Notes: a model not told the origin generated them from the letters alone. Positions 8,979 through 20,074 are shown, counted from the first letter of the stretch. The stretch: DNA of 64,000 nucleotides from Variovorax brevis (GCF_030317105.1 NZ_JASZYG010000005.1:496001-560000), one strand, 5' to 3'. Numbers and translations: made by a program.

Positions 8979-9560
8979 ATGACGAAGAACATTGTGATCC
9001 TGATCTCGGGTGGTGGTTCCAACATGAGGGCCATCGTGGACGCGGCAAAGAGCATGCGCTGGGCGCAAAGGTTCGATGCGCACGTGGCGGCTGTCATCAG
9101 CAACAAGGTGGATGCGGGTGGGCTCGCGTTTGCGCAAGACAACGCGATTGCGACGACGGTTGTGAATCACCGTGACTTCCCGTCTCGCGAGGCTTTCGAC
9201 GCATCGTTGGCGCAGGCGATCGACGTTCATCAACCGACATTGGTTGTGCTGGCGGGGTTCATGCGCATCCTCACGCCGGGCTTCGTGGCCCGCTACCAAG
9301 GCAGGCTGCTGAACATCCATCCTTCATTGCTGCCGGCCTTCCCGGGCCTGAACACCCACCAGCGGGCCATCGAGGCCGGCTGCCGCGTGCACGGGGCGAC
9401 AGTGCATCAGGTCACGGCCGACCTCGACCACGGCCACATCCTTGCGCAGGCCGTCGTGCCGGTGCTGGCGGACGACACGCCTCAAGCGCTTGCCGAACGC
9501 GTCCTGACGCAAGAGCACCGCATCTATCCCCAAGCCATTGAAGCCTTTTTGCGTGCCTGA
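8979..9560 (+). CDS. purN: Phosphoribosylglycinamide formyltransferase (GAR transformylase)
   Basis: PurN transfers a formyl group from 10-formyl-THF to GAR in de novo purine synthesis. The 193-residue sequence has the phosphate-binding ISGGGSNM loop near the N-terminus, the LAGFMRIL block, and NIHPSLLPAFPGLNTHQRA containing the catalytic Asn-His. GATVHQVTADLDHG supplies the conserved Asp. Length and motifs are standard. It is divergent from the acyl-CoA dehydrogenase operon with 86 bp between start codons. Confidence 0.96.
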   Translation: MTKNIVILISGGGSNMRAIVDAAKSMRWAQRFDAHVAAVISNKVDAGGLAFAQDNAIATTVVNHRDFPSREAFDASLAQAIDVHQPTLVVLAGFMRILTPGFVARYQGRLLNIHPSLLPAFPGLNTHQRAIEAGCRVHGATVHQVTADLDHGHILAQAVVPVLADDTPQALAERVLTQEHRIYPQAIEAFLRA

Positions 9561-9713
9561 CATAGCACGTGCGGCTTTGGCGCCACGGGCTTAATTCACG
9601 AAAGGTGCACCGAAACAGCGCATGAAGTTGCGATGTACATCTTCACGTTTAACATTCTTTTAACCATTTAAGGGATTGATTTGGAACGGGCTGATTTCGT
9701 ACATCTCGTGCGC

Positions 9714-11540
9714 ATGAGCGAGCACGCCAGCGCCGACGACAGCGTTGCTTACCGGCGCAGCGTTGCCGCATTCGCCGCGCTGGGCTACGCATGGGTCATT
9801 GCGTGCCTGCTGCTGGCCGTGGGCCTTCTGGTGTGGATTGCCAGCTCGCTGGGTCAGGACCGTTTCACTTTTGCGCGGGGCTGGATGGCGCTGTTTGCGC
9901 TGGGCCTCCTCTGGGCGACCTTGCGCGCTCTGTGGGTCACTTTTGAAGAGCCCGCCGGTGTGCGGCTGGAACGCGAGGACGCGCCCCGCCTGTTCGATGC
10001 GCTCGACCGCATCCGCGACCGCATCGATGGCCCGCCGGTCCACTACGTCTATCTGGACGACGAATTCAACGCGAGCATCCGCCAGTTGCCCCGCTTCGGC
10101 CTGCTGGGCGGCGCCGTGAACTATCTGAGCGTGGGTCTGCCGCTCTTGATGGCGCTGGATCGCCGACGCCTCTTGTCGGTGCTCGCGCACGAATATGGAC
10201 ACCTTCGCGGCAACCACGGCCGCCTGAGCGCCTGGATCTACCGCACACGTCTTTCATGGCTCAAGCTCGATGCGAGCCTGCAGCAGGAAGAGGGCGTGAT
10301 GGCGGCGGTGTCGCAGGCTTTCTTTCGCTGGTACTTTCCGCGCTTTGCGGCGCGCACCTTCGCGCTGGCGCGGCAGGATGAATACGAGGCCGACCGCATC
10401 TCTGCCAAGCTGCTGGGCACGTCGGTGGCGGCTGCGGCGCTGACGGAAATCGCCGTCAAGAGCGCCTGGTACGCCGACACCTTCTGGCCTGCGCACTGGG
10501 CGCGCGCCTCCACCGAGCCGCTCCCTGTCGGGCCGTTTTCCGCCATGCGAACTGAGTTCCGCCGGGCGCCCGACCCCGCCTTTGCCCGCGAGGCCCTGCG
10601 CATGGCCATGACCCGCGTGAGCGGCGTAGACGACACCCATCCCGTCTTGCGTGATCGCCTCGAAGCCTTCGAGGAGAAGGCCCAGTTGCCGGACTGGTCC
10701 ACCAAGCCTGCGCTTGAAATGCTGGCGGATCGCGGCCAGAAATGGATCGAGCACTTTGACCGCGAATGGTGCCGCGAGCATGGCAACGACTGGCGGCAGC
10801 ACTTTGGCTACCTGGCGCGGGTGCGCGAGCGCATCGATGCGCTGGCCGCCAGCGAGCGTCGCAACAACGCGGATGAGATGGTGGAGTGGGCGGATCTGGA
10901 GCGGCGCCTGGACGCCAACGCCGACGTGCGTGCCCGCTACGAGCGTGCGCTGGAACTCACGCCTGAGCACGCCGGTGCCCTGCGCGGCTACGTCCAGATG
11001 CTGTCGCCCACCGACCGCGCCGCGCGCCTTCCAGTGCTCGACCGCCTCTATGCGTCCGGCACCGCCAGCCGGTGGTGGGCGGCCACGAGCGCTGTGGCAT
11101 TGTTGGAAAACCCCGATGCCGGGCCGCACGACGAAACGGGGCTCAAGCTGTGGCGCGCACGCCTGAAAGAAGCGGACGAAGCCGAGCGACGCGCGTGGGA
11201 AGAGATCACCTCCACGCCCTATTTCAGCCAGATCACCCGCCACGACCTGAGTGACTTCGAAGCCGGCGAACTGCAGGCCGACCTGGTGCGCTGCCACCCG
11301 ATTTCCCGTGCGTGGCTGGTGCGGAAGGCGCTCCGGGAATTTCCGTGGCGGCGCGCGTACATCCTGTTCGTGGACCTGCCGGGTATGGCCGACGAAGACC
11401 GTTATCACCTGTGCCGCCAGCTCGAGCAGACGTTGAGCCTGCCTGGTGCCGCGCTGGTGCTGTGGGCCGGCCACGCGCCGACGCTAGAGGAAATCGAGCG
11501 CAACGCGCGCGGGGCGTTCTGGACGCGCACTGCAGCCTGA
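9714..11540 (+). CDS. Membrane-bound M48 family zinc metallopeptidase
   Basis: With the ATG at 9714 the protein has 608 residues. Two hydrophobic segments (about 22-44 and 55-77) precede a cytoplasm-side M48 peptidase domain with the zinc motif HEYGH at 159-163 and a downstream DEYEAD block giving the third ligand. About 300 residues without a recognised catalytic motif follow; parts look like TPR-type helices (DVRARYERALELTPEHAGAL). M48 proteins such as HtpX and Ste24 take part in membrane-protein quality control; here the substrate is unknown. An alternative TTG start at 9681 has an AAGGG ribosome-binding site 6 nt upstream and would add 11 residues. Confidence 0.82.
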   Translation: MSEHASADDSVAYRRSVAAFAALGYAWVIACLLLAVGLLVWIASSLGQDRFTFARGWMALFALGLLWATLRALWVTFEEPAGVRLEREDAPRLFDALDRIRDRIDGPPVHYVYLDDEFNASIRQLPRFGLLGGAVNYLSVGLPLLMALDRRRLLSVLAHEYGHLRGNHGRLSAWIYRTRLSWLKLDASLQQEEGVMAAVSQAFFRWYFPRFAARTFALARQDEYEADRISAKLLGTSVAAAALTEIAVKSAWYADTFWPAHWARASTEPLPVGPFSAMRTEFRRAPDPAFAREALRMAMTRVSGVDDTHPVLRDRLEAFEEKAQLPDWSTKPALEMLADRGQKWIEHFDREWCREHGNDWRQHFGYLARVRERIDALAASERRNNADEMVEWADLERRLDANADVRARYERALELTPEHAGALRGYVQMLSPTDRAARLPVLDRLYASGTASRWWAATSAVALLENPDAGPHDETGLKLWRARLKEADEAERRAWEEITSTPYFSQITRHDLSDFEAGELQADLVRCHPISRAWLVRKALREFPWRRAYILFVDLPGMADEDRYHLCRQLEQTLSLPGAALVLWAGHAPTLEEIERNARGAFWTRTAA

Positions 11541-11577
11541 AACATCTGCGCGGCGACGCGCCGATGGGTGTCAATGG

Positions 11578-11583
11578 GACAAT
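11578..11583 (+). promoter_or_regulatory. -10-like box before the rsmB-like gene
   Basis: GACAAT is followed by CGGGGG and the ATG at 11590, so any transcript from it would be leaderless or nearly so. There is no clear Shine-Dalgarno with normal spacing other than the G-run itself, and no clear -35. Confidence 0.3.
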
Positions 11584-11589
11584 CGGGGG

Positions 11590-12861
11590 ATGCACCCCAG
11601 AGCCTTGTTGGATGCGTCGGCGGAACTCGTCGGCCTCGTCCTGAAATTCGATCACCCGGCCGATGCGGTCGTTTCCCGTTACTTCCGCGACCATCGCGAG
11701 ATGGGTCCGCGCGAGCGTGCGACGCTGGCGGAGACCGTCTACACGGTGCTGCGCAAGAAGCTGCAGTTCGACCATTTCTCGCCCTCGGGCTCCGGGCCCA
11801 AGGAGCGCCGCATGGCGATCCTGGGGTTCCACGGGCCGCGCGATTTCCTGCGCAGCGCGCTGAACGAGACTGAGGCGCGCTGGCTGGACGCCTGCGACGC
11901 CATACAGATCGCCGATCTGATGGAGCGCCATCGCCACAACCTGCCCGAATGGATGGTCGCGCCGCTCAAGGCGCAACTCGGCAACGAGTTCTGGAAGCTC
12001 GTGGAAGTGATGCAGCAGCCTGCGCCGCTCGATTTGCGCGTCAACGCGCTCACCGACAAGCGCCAGGACGTGCAGGCGGAGCTCAAGCTGGCCGGGATCA
12101 AGGCTGCTGCCACGCCTTATTCGCCATGGGGCCTGCGCATTGATGGCAAGCCGGCGCTGACCAAGCTGGACGCTTTCGCTCGCGGGGCGATCGAGGTGCA
12201 GGACGAAGGCTCGCAACTGCTGGCGCTCATGCTGGACGCCAAGCGCGGCGAAATGGTCGTCGACTTCTGCGCCGGCGCGGGCGGCAAGACGCTGGCCATT
12301 GGGGCCTCCATGCGCAGCACAGGCCGCCTTTACGCTTTCGACACGTCCGCACATCGCCTGGACGCACTCAAGCCGCGGTTGGCCCGCAGCAAGCTGTCGA
12401 ACGTTCATCCGGCAGCGATTGCCCACGAGCGGGATGAGCGCATCAAGCGCCTGGCCGGGAAAATCGACCGGGTGCTGGTCGATGCGCCTTGCTCGGGCCT
12501 GGGCACGCTCAGGCGCAACCCGGACCTCAAGTGGCGCCAGTCGCCCAAATCGGTCGAGGAGTTGACCGTCAAGCAGGCGGCCATCCTGCAAAGCGCCTCG
12601 CGGCTGGTCAAGTCGGGCGGACGCCTGATTTACGCCACCTGCAGCATCCTGCCGGAAGAAAACGAGGCCATTGCGCAGCAATTCAGCGTTGCAAATCCCG
12701 ATTTCGAGGTGCTGGACGCCGGGGAATTGCTGGCGGGCCTGAAGGTCGAGCATTCCGCCGCCCTGTGCACGGGCGGCGAGAGCGGCGCGCGCTACCTCCG
12801 CCTCTGGCCGCACCGCCACGCCACGGACGGCTTTTTTGCTGCCATCTGGAAGCGCAAATAG
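11590..12861 (+). CDS. rsmB: RsmB-family 16S rRNA (cytosine-5) methyltransferase
   Basis: A 423-residue SAM-dependent m5C RNA methyltransferase. The N-terminal third is the helical NusB-like/RsmB lead-in; the catalytic domain shows VQDEGSQLLALML, DFCAGAGGKTLAIG (SAM motif I), VLVDAPCSGLGTLRRNPD with the motif IV Cys, and YATCSILPEENE with the motif VI catalytic Cys. This fits the RsmB/RsmF/NOL1-NOP2 superfamily and the general length of RsmB. The exact target (C967 in RsmB) is inferred by family only. It follows the M48 gene by 49 bp. Confidence 0.87.
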   Translation: MHPRALLDASAELVGLVLKFDHPADAVVSRYFRDHREMGPRERATLAETVYTVLRKKLQFDHFSPSGSGPKERRMAILGFHGPRDFLRSALNETEARWLDACDAIQIADLMERHRHNLPEWMVAPLKAQLGNEFWKLVEVMQQPAPLDLRVNALTDKRQDVQAELKLAGIKAAATPYSPWGLRIDGKPALTKLDAFARGAIEVQDEGSQLLALMLDAKRGEMVVDFCAGAGGKTLAIGASMRSTGRLYAFDTSAHRLDALKPRLARSKLSNVHPAAIAHERDERIKRLAGKIDRVLVDAPCSGLGTLRRNPDLKWRQSPKSVEELTVKQAAILQSASRLVKSGGRLIYATCSILPEENEAIAQQFSVANPDFEVLDAGELLAGLKVEHSAALCTGGESGARYLRLWPHRHATDGFFAAIWKRK

Positions 12862-12995
12862 TTAATCGATGTTTCCGGCAAATTAGGTGAAAGCGCCCAA
12901 AGGGAGTGATTAACCAGATTTGTTGAGGGAAATCAAAGGCTTTTTTTGGCCCGATCCTTTAAAATCGGAAGCTTCAACGATAAGGCGGCACCTTC

Positions 12996-14234
12996 GTGCA
13001 GCCATATGGAGTATCCAAGTTGCTTCTTCCTGACTCTGCCGTTTTGAGTGCGGCCGTCGAATGGCTCGCCAACGGTTTGTGGGACCTCACCTGGTGGGAG
13101 GTCGTGCTGTACACGCTCGCCACCACGCACATCACCATCGCCGCCGTCACCATCTTCCTGCACCGCACGCAGGCGCACCGCGCGATGGACCTCGGCCCGA
13201 TTCCTTCACATTTCTTCCGTTTCTGGCTCTGGCTGGGCACGGGCATGGTCACGCGTGAATGGGTTGCCATCCACCGCAAGCACCACGCCAAGTGCGAAAC
13301 CGAAGAAGACCCGCACAGCCCGCAAACGCGCGGCATCGAAAACGTCCTGTGGCGCGGCGCCGAGATGTATCGCGCCGAAGCCAAGAACAAGGAAACCATC
13401 GCCAAGTTCAGCCACGGCGTGCCCAACGACTGGATCGAACGCAACCTGTACAGCCGTTTCAGCTGGCAAGGCGTGGGCTTGATGCTCATCATCAACGTGG
13501 CGCTGTTCGGTGCACTGGGCCTGACGGTCTGGGCCGTGCAGATGCTGTGGATCCCGATCACCGCCGCCGGCATCATCAACGGCATTGGCCACTATTGGGG
13601 CTATCGCAACTTCGAGGCGCCTGACGCCAGCACCAACATCACGCCCTGGGGCCTGATCATTGGCGGCGAAGAGCTGCACAACAACCACCACACGTACCCG
13701 ACCTCGGCCAAGTTCTCGGTCAAGAAGTACGAGTTCGACATCGGCTGGGTCTACATCCGCGCCATGGAAGCCATCGGCTGGGCCAAGGTCAAGAAGGTGC
13801 CGCCGAAGCTGCAACTGGGCGCCGTACAGCCCGTTGCGGATGAAAAGACGCTCGAGGCCGTCATCGCCAACCGCTACGAAGTCATGGCCCGCTATGCGCG
13901 TGAAATGCGCCGCGCCTGCAAGGGCGAGATCGAACAGCTCAAGGCCAAGGGTGCCGACCTGTCGGTGCTAAAGGGCGCCAAGCGCTGGTTGCACCGTGAC
14001 GATGACAAGGTGCCGGCATCGGCTCGTCCGGCGCTGGTGCAGGCTCGTGCGGCCCATCCGGTGCTCGACAAGATGGTGACCATGCGCGAAGAGTTGCGTC
14101 AGATGTGGCTCAACACCTCGCAATCGCGCGAACAGTTGGCGGCTGACCTGGCGGCCTGGTGTCGCCGTGCAGAGGCCAGCGGCATCGCTGCGCTGAGCGA
14201 CTTCTCGGTTCGCCTGCGCGCCGCCCGCGCCTGA
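12996..14234 (+). CDS. DesA-type membrane acyl desaturase
   Basis: A 412-residue integral membrane desaturase that would insert a double bond into saturated acyl chains using a di-iron centre. The three histidine boxes are HRTQAH (56-61), HRKHH (93-97) and HNNHH (228-232). Hydrophobic segments lie around 36-55, 72-90, 157-182 and 185-200. About 120 hydrophilic residues follow the catalytic core, longer than in delta-9 acyl-CoA desaturases but normal for beta-proteobacterial DesA-like proteins. The GTG start at 12996 is the longest reasonable one; a TTG at 13020 is possible. Likely role: membrane-fluidity adjustment. Confidence 0.88.
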   Translation: MQPYGVSKLLLPDSAVLSAAVEWLANGLWDLTWWEVVLYTLATTHITIAAVTIFLHRTQAHRAMDLGPIPSHFFRFWLWLGTGMVTREWVAIHRKHHAKCETEEDPHSPQTRGIENVLWRGAEMYRAEAKNKETIAKFSHGVPNDWIERNLYSRFSWQGVGLMLIINVALFGALGLTVWAVQMLWIPITAAGIINGIGHYWGYRNFEAPDASTNITPWGLIIGGEELHNNHHTYPTSAKFSVKKYEFDIGWVYIRAMEAIGWAKVKKVPPKLQLGAVQPVADEKTLEAVIANRYEVMARYAREMRRACKGEIEQLKAKGADLSVLKGAKRWLHRDDDKVPASARPALVQARAAHPVLDKMVTMREELRQMWLNTSQSREQLAADLAAWCRRAEASGIAALSDFSVRLRAARA

Positions 14235-14263
14235 TCAGACCCTGAGGGCCCGCGCGGCCTGTC

Positions 14264-14294
14264 AAAAAACCGGCCTTGCGAGGTCGGTTTTTTT
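14264..14294 (+). terminator. Rho-independent terminator after the desaturase
   Basis: A-run, then CCGGCCT / AGGTCGG arms (one mismatch) with a TGCG loop, then seven T residues. It lies 30 bp after the stop codon. The flanking A and T runs extend the stem, so it could work in both directions. Confidence 0.85.
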
Positions 14295-14333
14295 ATGCCT
14301 GCCGTTGGTCTGGGCATGAATATCGATCGGGCA

Positions 14334-14364
14334 ACAAAAAACCCGCTGGATCACAGCGGGTTTT
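14334..14364 (-). terminator. Rho-independent terminator after rpmG
   Basis: Arms AACCCGCT and AGCGGGTT (14340-14347 with 14355-14362) with a 7-nt loop. On the minus strand the stem is followed by a run of Ts from the A-tract at 14335-14341. It lies 20 bp downstream of the rpmG stop codon. Confidence 0.85.
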
Positions 14365-14383
14365 CTTGTTGGAGCAGGCCGAA

Positions 14384-14557
14384 TTACTTCAGCTTGATTT
14401 CCTTGTATTCGACGTGCTTGCGTGCCTTGGGGTCGAACTTCATGATCGACATCTTTTCAGGCATCGTCTTCTTGTTCTTGCTCGTCGTGTAGAAGTGGCC
14501 GGTACCCGCGGTGGATTCCAGCTTGATCTTTTCGCGTCCGCCTTTGCTCGTTGCCAT
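14384..14557 (-). CDS. rpmG: 50S ribosomal protein L33
   Basis: A 57-residue basic protein of the large ribosomal subunit, [20 protein letters not shown] at the N-terminus and [11 protein letters not shown] at the C-terminus. It lacks the CxxC zinc pairs, so it is the zinc-independent (C-) form. It follows rpmB by 16 bp, the standard rpmB-rpmG pair. Confidence 0.97.
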   Translation of the reverse strand: MATSKGGREKIKLESTAGTGHFYTTSKNKKTMPEKMSIMKFDPKARKHVEYKEIKLK

Positions 14558-14573
14558 GATGTGAGCTCCTTAC

Positions 14574-14807
14574 TTAAGCTTGGCCGCGTGCGCGCAGGTC
14601 TGCGAGCACAGAGTCGATGCCGTTCTTGTCGATCAGGCGCAGGGCAGCGCTCGAAACACGCAGGCGAACCCAGCGGTTTTCCGTTTCGACCCAGAAACGA
14701 CGGTATTGCAGGTTCGGGAGGAACCGGCGCTTGGTTTTGTTGTTGGCGTGGGAAACATTGTTCCCGACCATCGGGCCCTTGCCCGTGACGTCACATACGC
14801 GTGCCAT
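14574..14807 (-). CDS. rpmB: 50S ribosomal protein L28
   Basis: A 77-residue ribosomal protein beginning [20 protein letters not shown], with [13 protein letters not shown] and [16 protein letters not shown], all characteristic of L28. The single Cys and missing CxxC pairs mark the zinc-independent form, like L33 beside it. First gene of the rpmB-rpmG operon. Confidence 0.98.
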   Translation of the reverse strand: MARVCDVTGKGPMVGNNVSHANNKTKRRFLPNLQYRRFWVETENRWVRLRVSSAALRLIDKNGIDSVLADLRARGQA

Positions 14808-14964
14808 GAGGACACTCTTTCATTCAACAGCTGGACCGATGGAGCCCGGGAGCTCCCGCAACAAGGTGTCGCGTGGTGTTTTGCAGCTTGACCTCGCCAG
14901 AAACGGGTGGCGGTACCCCGGATTGCCAAGACGCCATGACGGCGCAAGTTCAGCAAAGCCAAAG

Positions 14965-14970
14965 ATTATA
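14965..14970 (-). promoter_or_regulatory. Probable -10 element of the rpmB-rpmG promoter
   Basis: On the minus strand a perfect TATAAT occurs 157 bp upstream of the rpmB start codon, in an A/T-rich patch (GGGCTATAATCTTT). No consensus -35 is seen 17 bp upstream. It is the only strong -10 in the spacer between trxB and rpmB, and would give a leader of about 150 nt. Apart from a 7-bp G/C hairpin (15040-15062) just past the trxB stop codon, the rest of this 300 bp spacer shows nothing I can name. Confidence 0.5.
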
Positions 14971-15108
14971 GCCCGAAAAATCTTTCTCGCCTGCCGCCGC
15001 GCACTTCCTGCCCCTTCGGCAGCTGCCCACCAGGGCAGGCCGGCCGTTTTTGGAGCGGCCGGAAGGGTCGCGCCGTGAAAAAGCCGTTGAGCAAGCGAGG
15101 TGGCAGCC

Positions 15109-16139
<1,031 letters not shown>

Positions 16140-16234
16140 ACTGTCCGGTTCAATCCGGATGCCAGCACGTTTTCAATGCGCGCGATTGTATGAATCCATT
16201 GGATTCGACTGCGCGTCTTTTCGAGGGATCCTGA

Positions 16235-16909
16235 ATGTCGATGCTGTCCAATCTTGAATTGCTCCGCCGTGTCCCGCTGTTCTCGGCGCTGACAGCGTCG
16301 CAGTCGGCAAGCATTGCCGATGCGATTGTCAAGAAACGCTTCAAGCGTGCCGAGATCGTCGTGGAGCAAGGCAAAAAATCCGATGCGCTCTACATCATCC
16401 TCACGGGGCGCGCACGGGTCATGAGCACGGACAGCCGCGGCCGCGAGGTCATTCTCGCGACGCTGCAGCCGGGCGACTATATCGGCGAGATGAGCCTCAT
16501 CGACGACGAACCGCACTCGGCCACCGTTCGCACCGAACTGCAGACCGACGTGCTCATGCTCGGCCGCGAAGCGTTCTCGCGCTGCCTGCCCGAGAACTCC
16601 TCGATGTCCTACAACATCATGCGTGGTCTCGTTGCCCGCTTGCGCCACGCCGACCGCAAGATCGAGTCGCTGGCGCTGATGGATGTATACGGCCGCGTCG
16701 CCCGCTCGCTGCTCGAGTTCGCCGTGGACGACGGCGCGGGCAACCTCAAGGTGCGCGAGAAGATCTCCCGCCAGGACTTGGCCAAGATGGTCGGCGCCTC
16801 GCGCGAAATGGTCAGCCGCGTCATGAAGGATCTCGAAGAACGCGGCTTCGTCCAGACGCAGCCCGACGGCTCGATGTACGTCAAGGATCGACTCTCATCG
16901 CTCACCTGA
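16235..16909 (+). CDS. Crp/Fnr family transcriptional regulator
   Basis: A 224-residue protein with an N-terminal cyclic-nucleotide-binding-type beta roll (about 12-120), a long dimerisation helix and a C-terminal winged helix (about 150-222). The recognition helix [16 protein letters not shown] has Arg190, Glu191 and Arg195 in the positions CRP uses to read TGTGA half-sites. There is no N-terminal Cys cluster, so it is not FNR. In the ligand cassette [20 protein letters not shown], the phosphate-binding Arg of E. coli CRP (Arg82) is replaced by His94. The effector may therefore not be cAMP; c-di-GMP is known for some Burkholderia relatives. Confidence 0.88.
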   Translation: MSMLSNLELLRRVPLFSALTASQSASIADAIVKKRFKRAEIVVEQGKKSDALYIILTGRARVMSTDSRGREVILATLQPGDYIGEMSLIDDEPHSATVRTELQTDVLMLGREAFSRCLPENSSMSYNIMRGLVARLRHADRKIESLALMDVYGRVARSLLEFAVDDGAGNLKVREKISRQDLAKMVGASREMVSRVMKDLEERGFVQTQPDGSMYVKDRLSSLT

Positions 16910-17036
16910 CGCCCAGCGGCGAGGGCAACGCCTTTGGCGCCGTCCTGGTACACAATGCCGGCCAGCGCGATGGCGCGGCCACTGTTTTGATGCGGTCCCC
17001 GTGCCTTGGCACGGGTCGATTGCCGTTGTTCCTGCA

Positions 17037-19424
17037 ATGACCTATTCGCTCAATACCCTTCAGTCCGCGTCCGGTGCGCAGGCGACACCCGTTCGGGCCC
17101 GCGCCCTGCGATTCGCGCACGAGATCACGCTGATCGCCGGCTTCTTCCTGATCCTGTTCTGGCTGCTGGCGATGTTCAGCTACACGCCGTCGGACGCGGC
17201 GTGGTCCACCTCCGGCACCGGCGGCGAGGTCAAGAATTGGGGTGGGCGCATCGGCGCCTGGCTGGCCGATGGCAGCTATTTCCTGGCGGGTTACTCCGTC
17301 TGGTGGTGCGTCGCGGCCAGCGTGCGCGCCTGGATGTCGTCGCTTGCCGGCTGGTTGCGCGGTGGGGAGGCGGGCCATGCCGAAGAGCCGCCGCGGGGGC
17401 GCTTCAACCGCAGCCGCATCGCTTTCTGGTTCGGCCTTGTCTTGCTACTGTGTGCCAGTGCCGTCCTCGAATGGTCGCGCCTTTACCGGCTCGAGTACCA
17501 CCTGCCGGGCCACGGTGGCGGCGTGCTCGGATATCTGGTCGGCCCGGCCAGCGTGAAGTGGATGGGCTTCACCGGGTCCGCCCTCATCGCCATTGCGGCG
17601 GGCGTCATCGGCTCGGCGCTGGTGTTCCGTTTTTCGTGGACGCAGATTGCGGAGCGCATTGGTTCGCGCATGTATTCGTTGTTCGAGTCGCGCCGCGAAA
17701 AACGCGAGATTGCCGAAGACATCGCCATGGGCAAGCGCGCCGTGCGCGAGCGCGAGGAAACGGTGCAAGTCGACCGCGGCACGGACGAGGTCGAGTCGCC
17801 TGACGAAGAGTTGCGCATCGAGCCACGGCCCAAGCGGCGCGCGCCATCGCCACCGGTGCAGATCGAGCCCGCGCTGGCCGAAGTGCCCAAGAGCGACCGC
17901 GTGGCCAAGGAACGGCAAAAGCCGCTGTTCCGCGAACTGCCCGACAGCAAGCTGCCGCAAGTCGATCTGCTGGACGCGGCGCAGGCACGCCAGGAAACCG
18001 TTTCGCCCGACACGCTCGAAATGACGAGCCGCTTGATTGAAAAGAAGCTCAAGGACTTCGGCGTCGAAGTGCGCGTCGTGCTGGCTTCTCCGGGCCCCGT
18101 GATCACGCGCTACGAGATCGAACCGGCCACGGGCGTGAAGGGCTCGCAGATCGTCGGCCTGGCCAAGGACCTGGCGCGCTCGTTGTCGCTGGTGTCGATT
18201 CGCGTGATCGAGACCATTCCCGGCAAGAACTTCATGGCGCTGGAGTTGCCCAACGCCAAGCGCCAGTCCATCAAGCTCAGCGAAATCCTTGGCTCGCAGA
18301 TCTACAACGAAGGCAAGTCGATGCTGACGATGGGCTTGGGCAAGGACATCGTCGGCAATCCGGTGGTCGCGGACCTGGCCAAGATGCCGCACGTGCTGGT
18401 GGCCGGCACGACCGGCTCGGGCAAGTCGGTCGGTATCAACGCCATGATCCTGAGCCTGCTCTACAAGGCCGAGGCGCGCGATGTGCGCCTGCTCATGATC
18501 GACCCCAAGATGCTGGAAATGTCGGTCTACGAAGGCATTCCGCACTTGCTCGCACCAGTCGTCACCGACATGCGCCAGGCCGCGCACGGCCTGAACTGGT
18601 GCGTGGCAGAGATGGAGCGCCGCTACAAGCTCATGAGCAAGCTGGGCGTGCGCAACCTCGCCGGCTACAACACCAAGATCGACGAAGCCAAGACGCGCGG
18701 CGAGTTCATCTACAACCCTTTCAGCCTGACGCCGGACGACCCGGAGCCGCTCAAGCGCGAGCCGCACATCGTGGTGGTCATCGACGAACTCGCCGACCTG
18801 ATGATGGTCGTGGGCAAGAAGATCGAAGAACTGATTGCGCGATTGGCGCAGAAGGCGCGCGCAGCCGGCATCCACTTGATCCTTGCGACGCAACGGCCCA
18901 GCGTGGATGTGATCACCGGCCTCATCAAGGCCAACATCCCGACGCGCATTGCCTTCCAGGTCTCCAGCAAGATCGACAGCCGAACCATCCTCGACCAGAT
19001 GGGCGCCGAGGCCCTGCTCGGCATGGGCGACATGCTCTACATGCCCAGCGGCACCGGACTGCCGATACGCGTGCACGGCGCCTTCGTCTCCGACGAGGAA
19101 GTCCACCGCGTGGTTGCCTATCTGAAGTCACAAGGCGAGCCCGATTACATCGAAGGTGTGCTCGAAGGTGGAACTGTCGACGGCGACGGCGATCTACTGG
19201 GTGACGGCGGCGAAGGAAGCGGCGAGAAGGATCCGATGTACGACCAGGCTGTGGAAGTCGTGCTGAAGAACCGCAAGGCCAGCATTTCCCTCGTTCAACG
19301 TCATCTCAAGATTGGCTACAACCGCGCCGCGCGACTGGTCGAAGACATGGAAAACGCCGGTCTCGTCAGCGCCATGAGCGGCAGTGGCCAGCGCGAAATC
19401 CTGGTGCCCGCGCGCGCCGAATAG
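17037..19424 (+). CDS. ftsK: DNA translocase FtsK
   Basis: A 795-residue septal DNA pump that moves chromosome termini and activates XerCD recombination at dif. The N-terminus has four hydrophobic membrane segments within about residues 28-200, followed by a short charged linker, the alpha/beta motor with Walker A GTTGSGKS (457-464) and [11 protein letters not shown] as Walker B, and a C-terminal winged-helix gamma domain ([22 protein letters not shown]) that reads KOPS sequences. The start at 17037 ([10 protein letters not shown]) is preferred over an in-frame TTG 36 bp upstream. It begins the ftsK-lolA-rarA cluster; lolA starts 17 bp after its stop. Confidence 0.96.
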   Translation: MTYSLNTLQSASGAQATPVRARALRFAHEITLIAGFFLILFWLLAMFSYTPSDAAWSTSGTGGEVKNWGGRIGAWLADGSYFLAGYSVWWCVAASVRAWMSSLAGWLRGGEAGHAEEPPRGRFNRSRIAFWFGLVLLLCASAVLEWSRLYRLEYHLPGHGGGVLGYLVGPASVKWMGFTGSALIAIAAGVIGSALVFRFSWTQIAERIGSRMYSLFESRREKREIAEDIAMGKRAVREREETVQVDRGTDEVESPDEELRIEPRPKRRAPSPPVQIEPALAEVPKSDRVAKERQKPLFRELPDSKLPQVDLLDAAQARQETVSPDTLEMTSRLIEKKLKDFGVEVRVVLASPGPVITRYEIEPATGVKGSQIVGLAKDLARSLSLVSIRVIETIPGKNFMALELPNAKRQSIKLSEILGSQIYNEGKSMLTMGLGKDIVGNPVVADLAKMPHVLVAGTTGSGKSVGINAMILSLLYKAEARDVRLLMIDPKMLEMSVYEGIPHLLAPVVTDMRQAAHGLNWCVAEMERRYKLMSKLGVRNLAGYNTKIDEAKTRGEFIYNPFSLTPDDPEPLKREPHIVVVIDELADLMMVVGKKIEELIARLAQKARAAGIHLILATQRPSVDVITGLIKANIPTRIAFQVSSKIDSRTILDQMGAEALLGMGDMLYMPSGTGLPIRVHGAFVSDEEVHRVVAYLKSQGEPDYIEGVLEGGTVDGDGDLLGDGGEGSGEKDPMYDQAVEVVLKNRKASISLVQRHLKIGYNRAARLVEDMENAGLVSAMSGSGQREILVPARAE

Positions 19425-19441
19425 ATGACAGGGCGGAATTG

Positions 19442-20074
19442 ATGAAGAGATTGCTGGGTGTCGTGGTTCTCTGGAGTGCCGTGGGCGCCGCTTGGGCGGG
19501 TGGCATGGAAAGCCTCGAAAGCTTTGTGAAAAACGTGCGCACCGGGCGTGCGCAGTTCACGCAAACCGTCACGCCACCGCCCAGGGAAGGCCAGCCATCG
19601 CGCGCCAAGGTGTCCACGGGCACCTTCGAATTCCAGCGGCCGGGCAAGTTCAAGTTCGACTACAAGAAGCCGTTCACGCAGCTCATCCTGGCCGATGGCG
19701 ACAACCTGTGGCTCTACGACGCGGACCTGAACCAGGTCACGCAGCGCAAGCAGGCGCAGGCCCTGGGCTCGACGCCTGCCGCATTGATTGCGTCAGCGCC
19801 CGACCTGCGCGCCCTGCAGGCCGACTTCTCGCTGGAAGCCACGCCGGAGCGCGATGGCCTGCAATGGGTCAAGGCCACGCCCAAGAACAAGGACGGACAG
19901 CTGCAAAGCATCCAGATCGGATTCCAGGGCGAGTCGCTGGCGGCGCTCGAGATCCTCGACAGCTTTGGCCAGCGCTCCGTTCTGAAGTTCGACAAGGTCG
20001 AAGTGAACCCCGCGCTGCCGGCCGGTGTCTTCACGTTCAAGGCCCCCGCGGGCGCTGACGTGATCAAGCAGTAG
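19442..20074 (+). CDS. lolA: Outer-membrane lipoprotein carrier protein LolA
   Basis: LolA ferries lipoproteins through the periplasm from the LolCDE complex to LolB. The 210-residue precursor has a signal peptide (MKRLLGVVVLWSAVGAAWA) and the LolA core FVKNVRTGRAQFTQTV, GTFEFQRPGKFKFDYKKPF and LWLYDADLNQVT. The ATG at 19442 is chosen over the TTG immediately before it. It sits between ftsK and rarA, the usual betaproteobacterial order. Confidence 0.95.
   Translation: MKRLLGVVVLWSAVGAAWAGGMESLESFVKNVRTGRAQFTQTVTPPPREGQPSRAKVSTGTFEFQRPGKFKFDYKKPFTQLILADGDNLWLYDADLNQVTQRKQAQALGSTPAALIASAPDLRALQADFSLEATPERDGLQWVKATPKNKDGQLQSIQIGFQGESLAALEILDSFGQRSVLKFDKVEVNPALPAGVFTFKAPAGADVIKQ

Noticed and set aside
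15040-15062. Terminator of trxB formed by CCGGCCG/CGGCCGG
   Set aside because: The stem is only 7 bp and no T-run follows on the minus strand, so I could not support it as a terminator.
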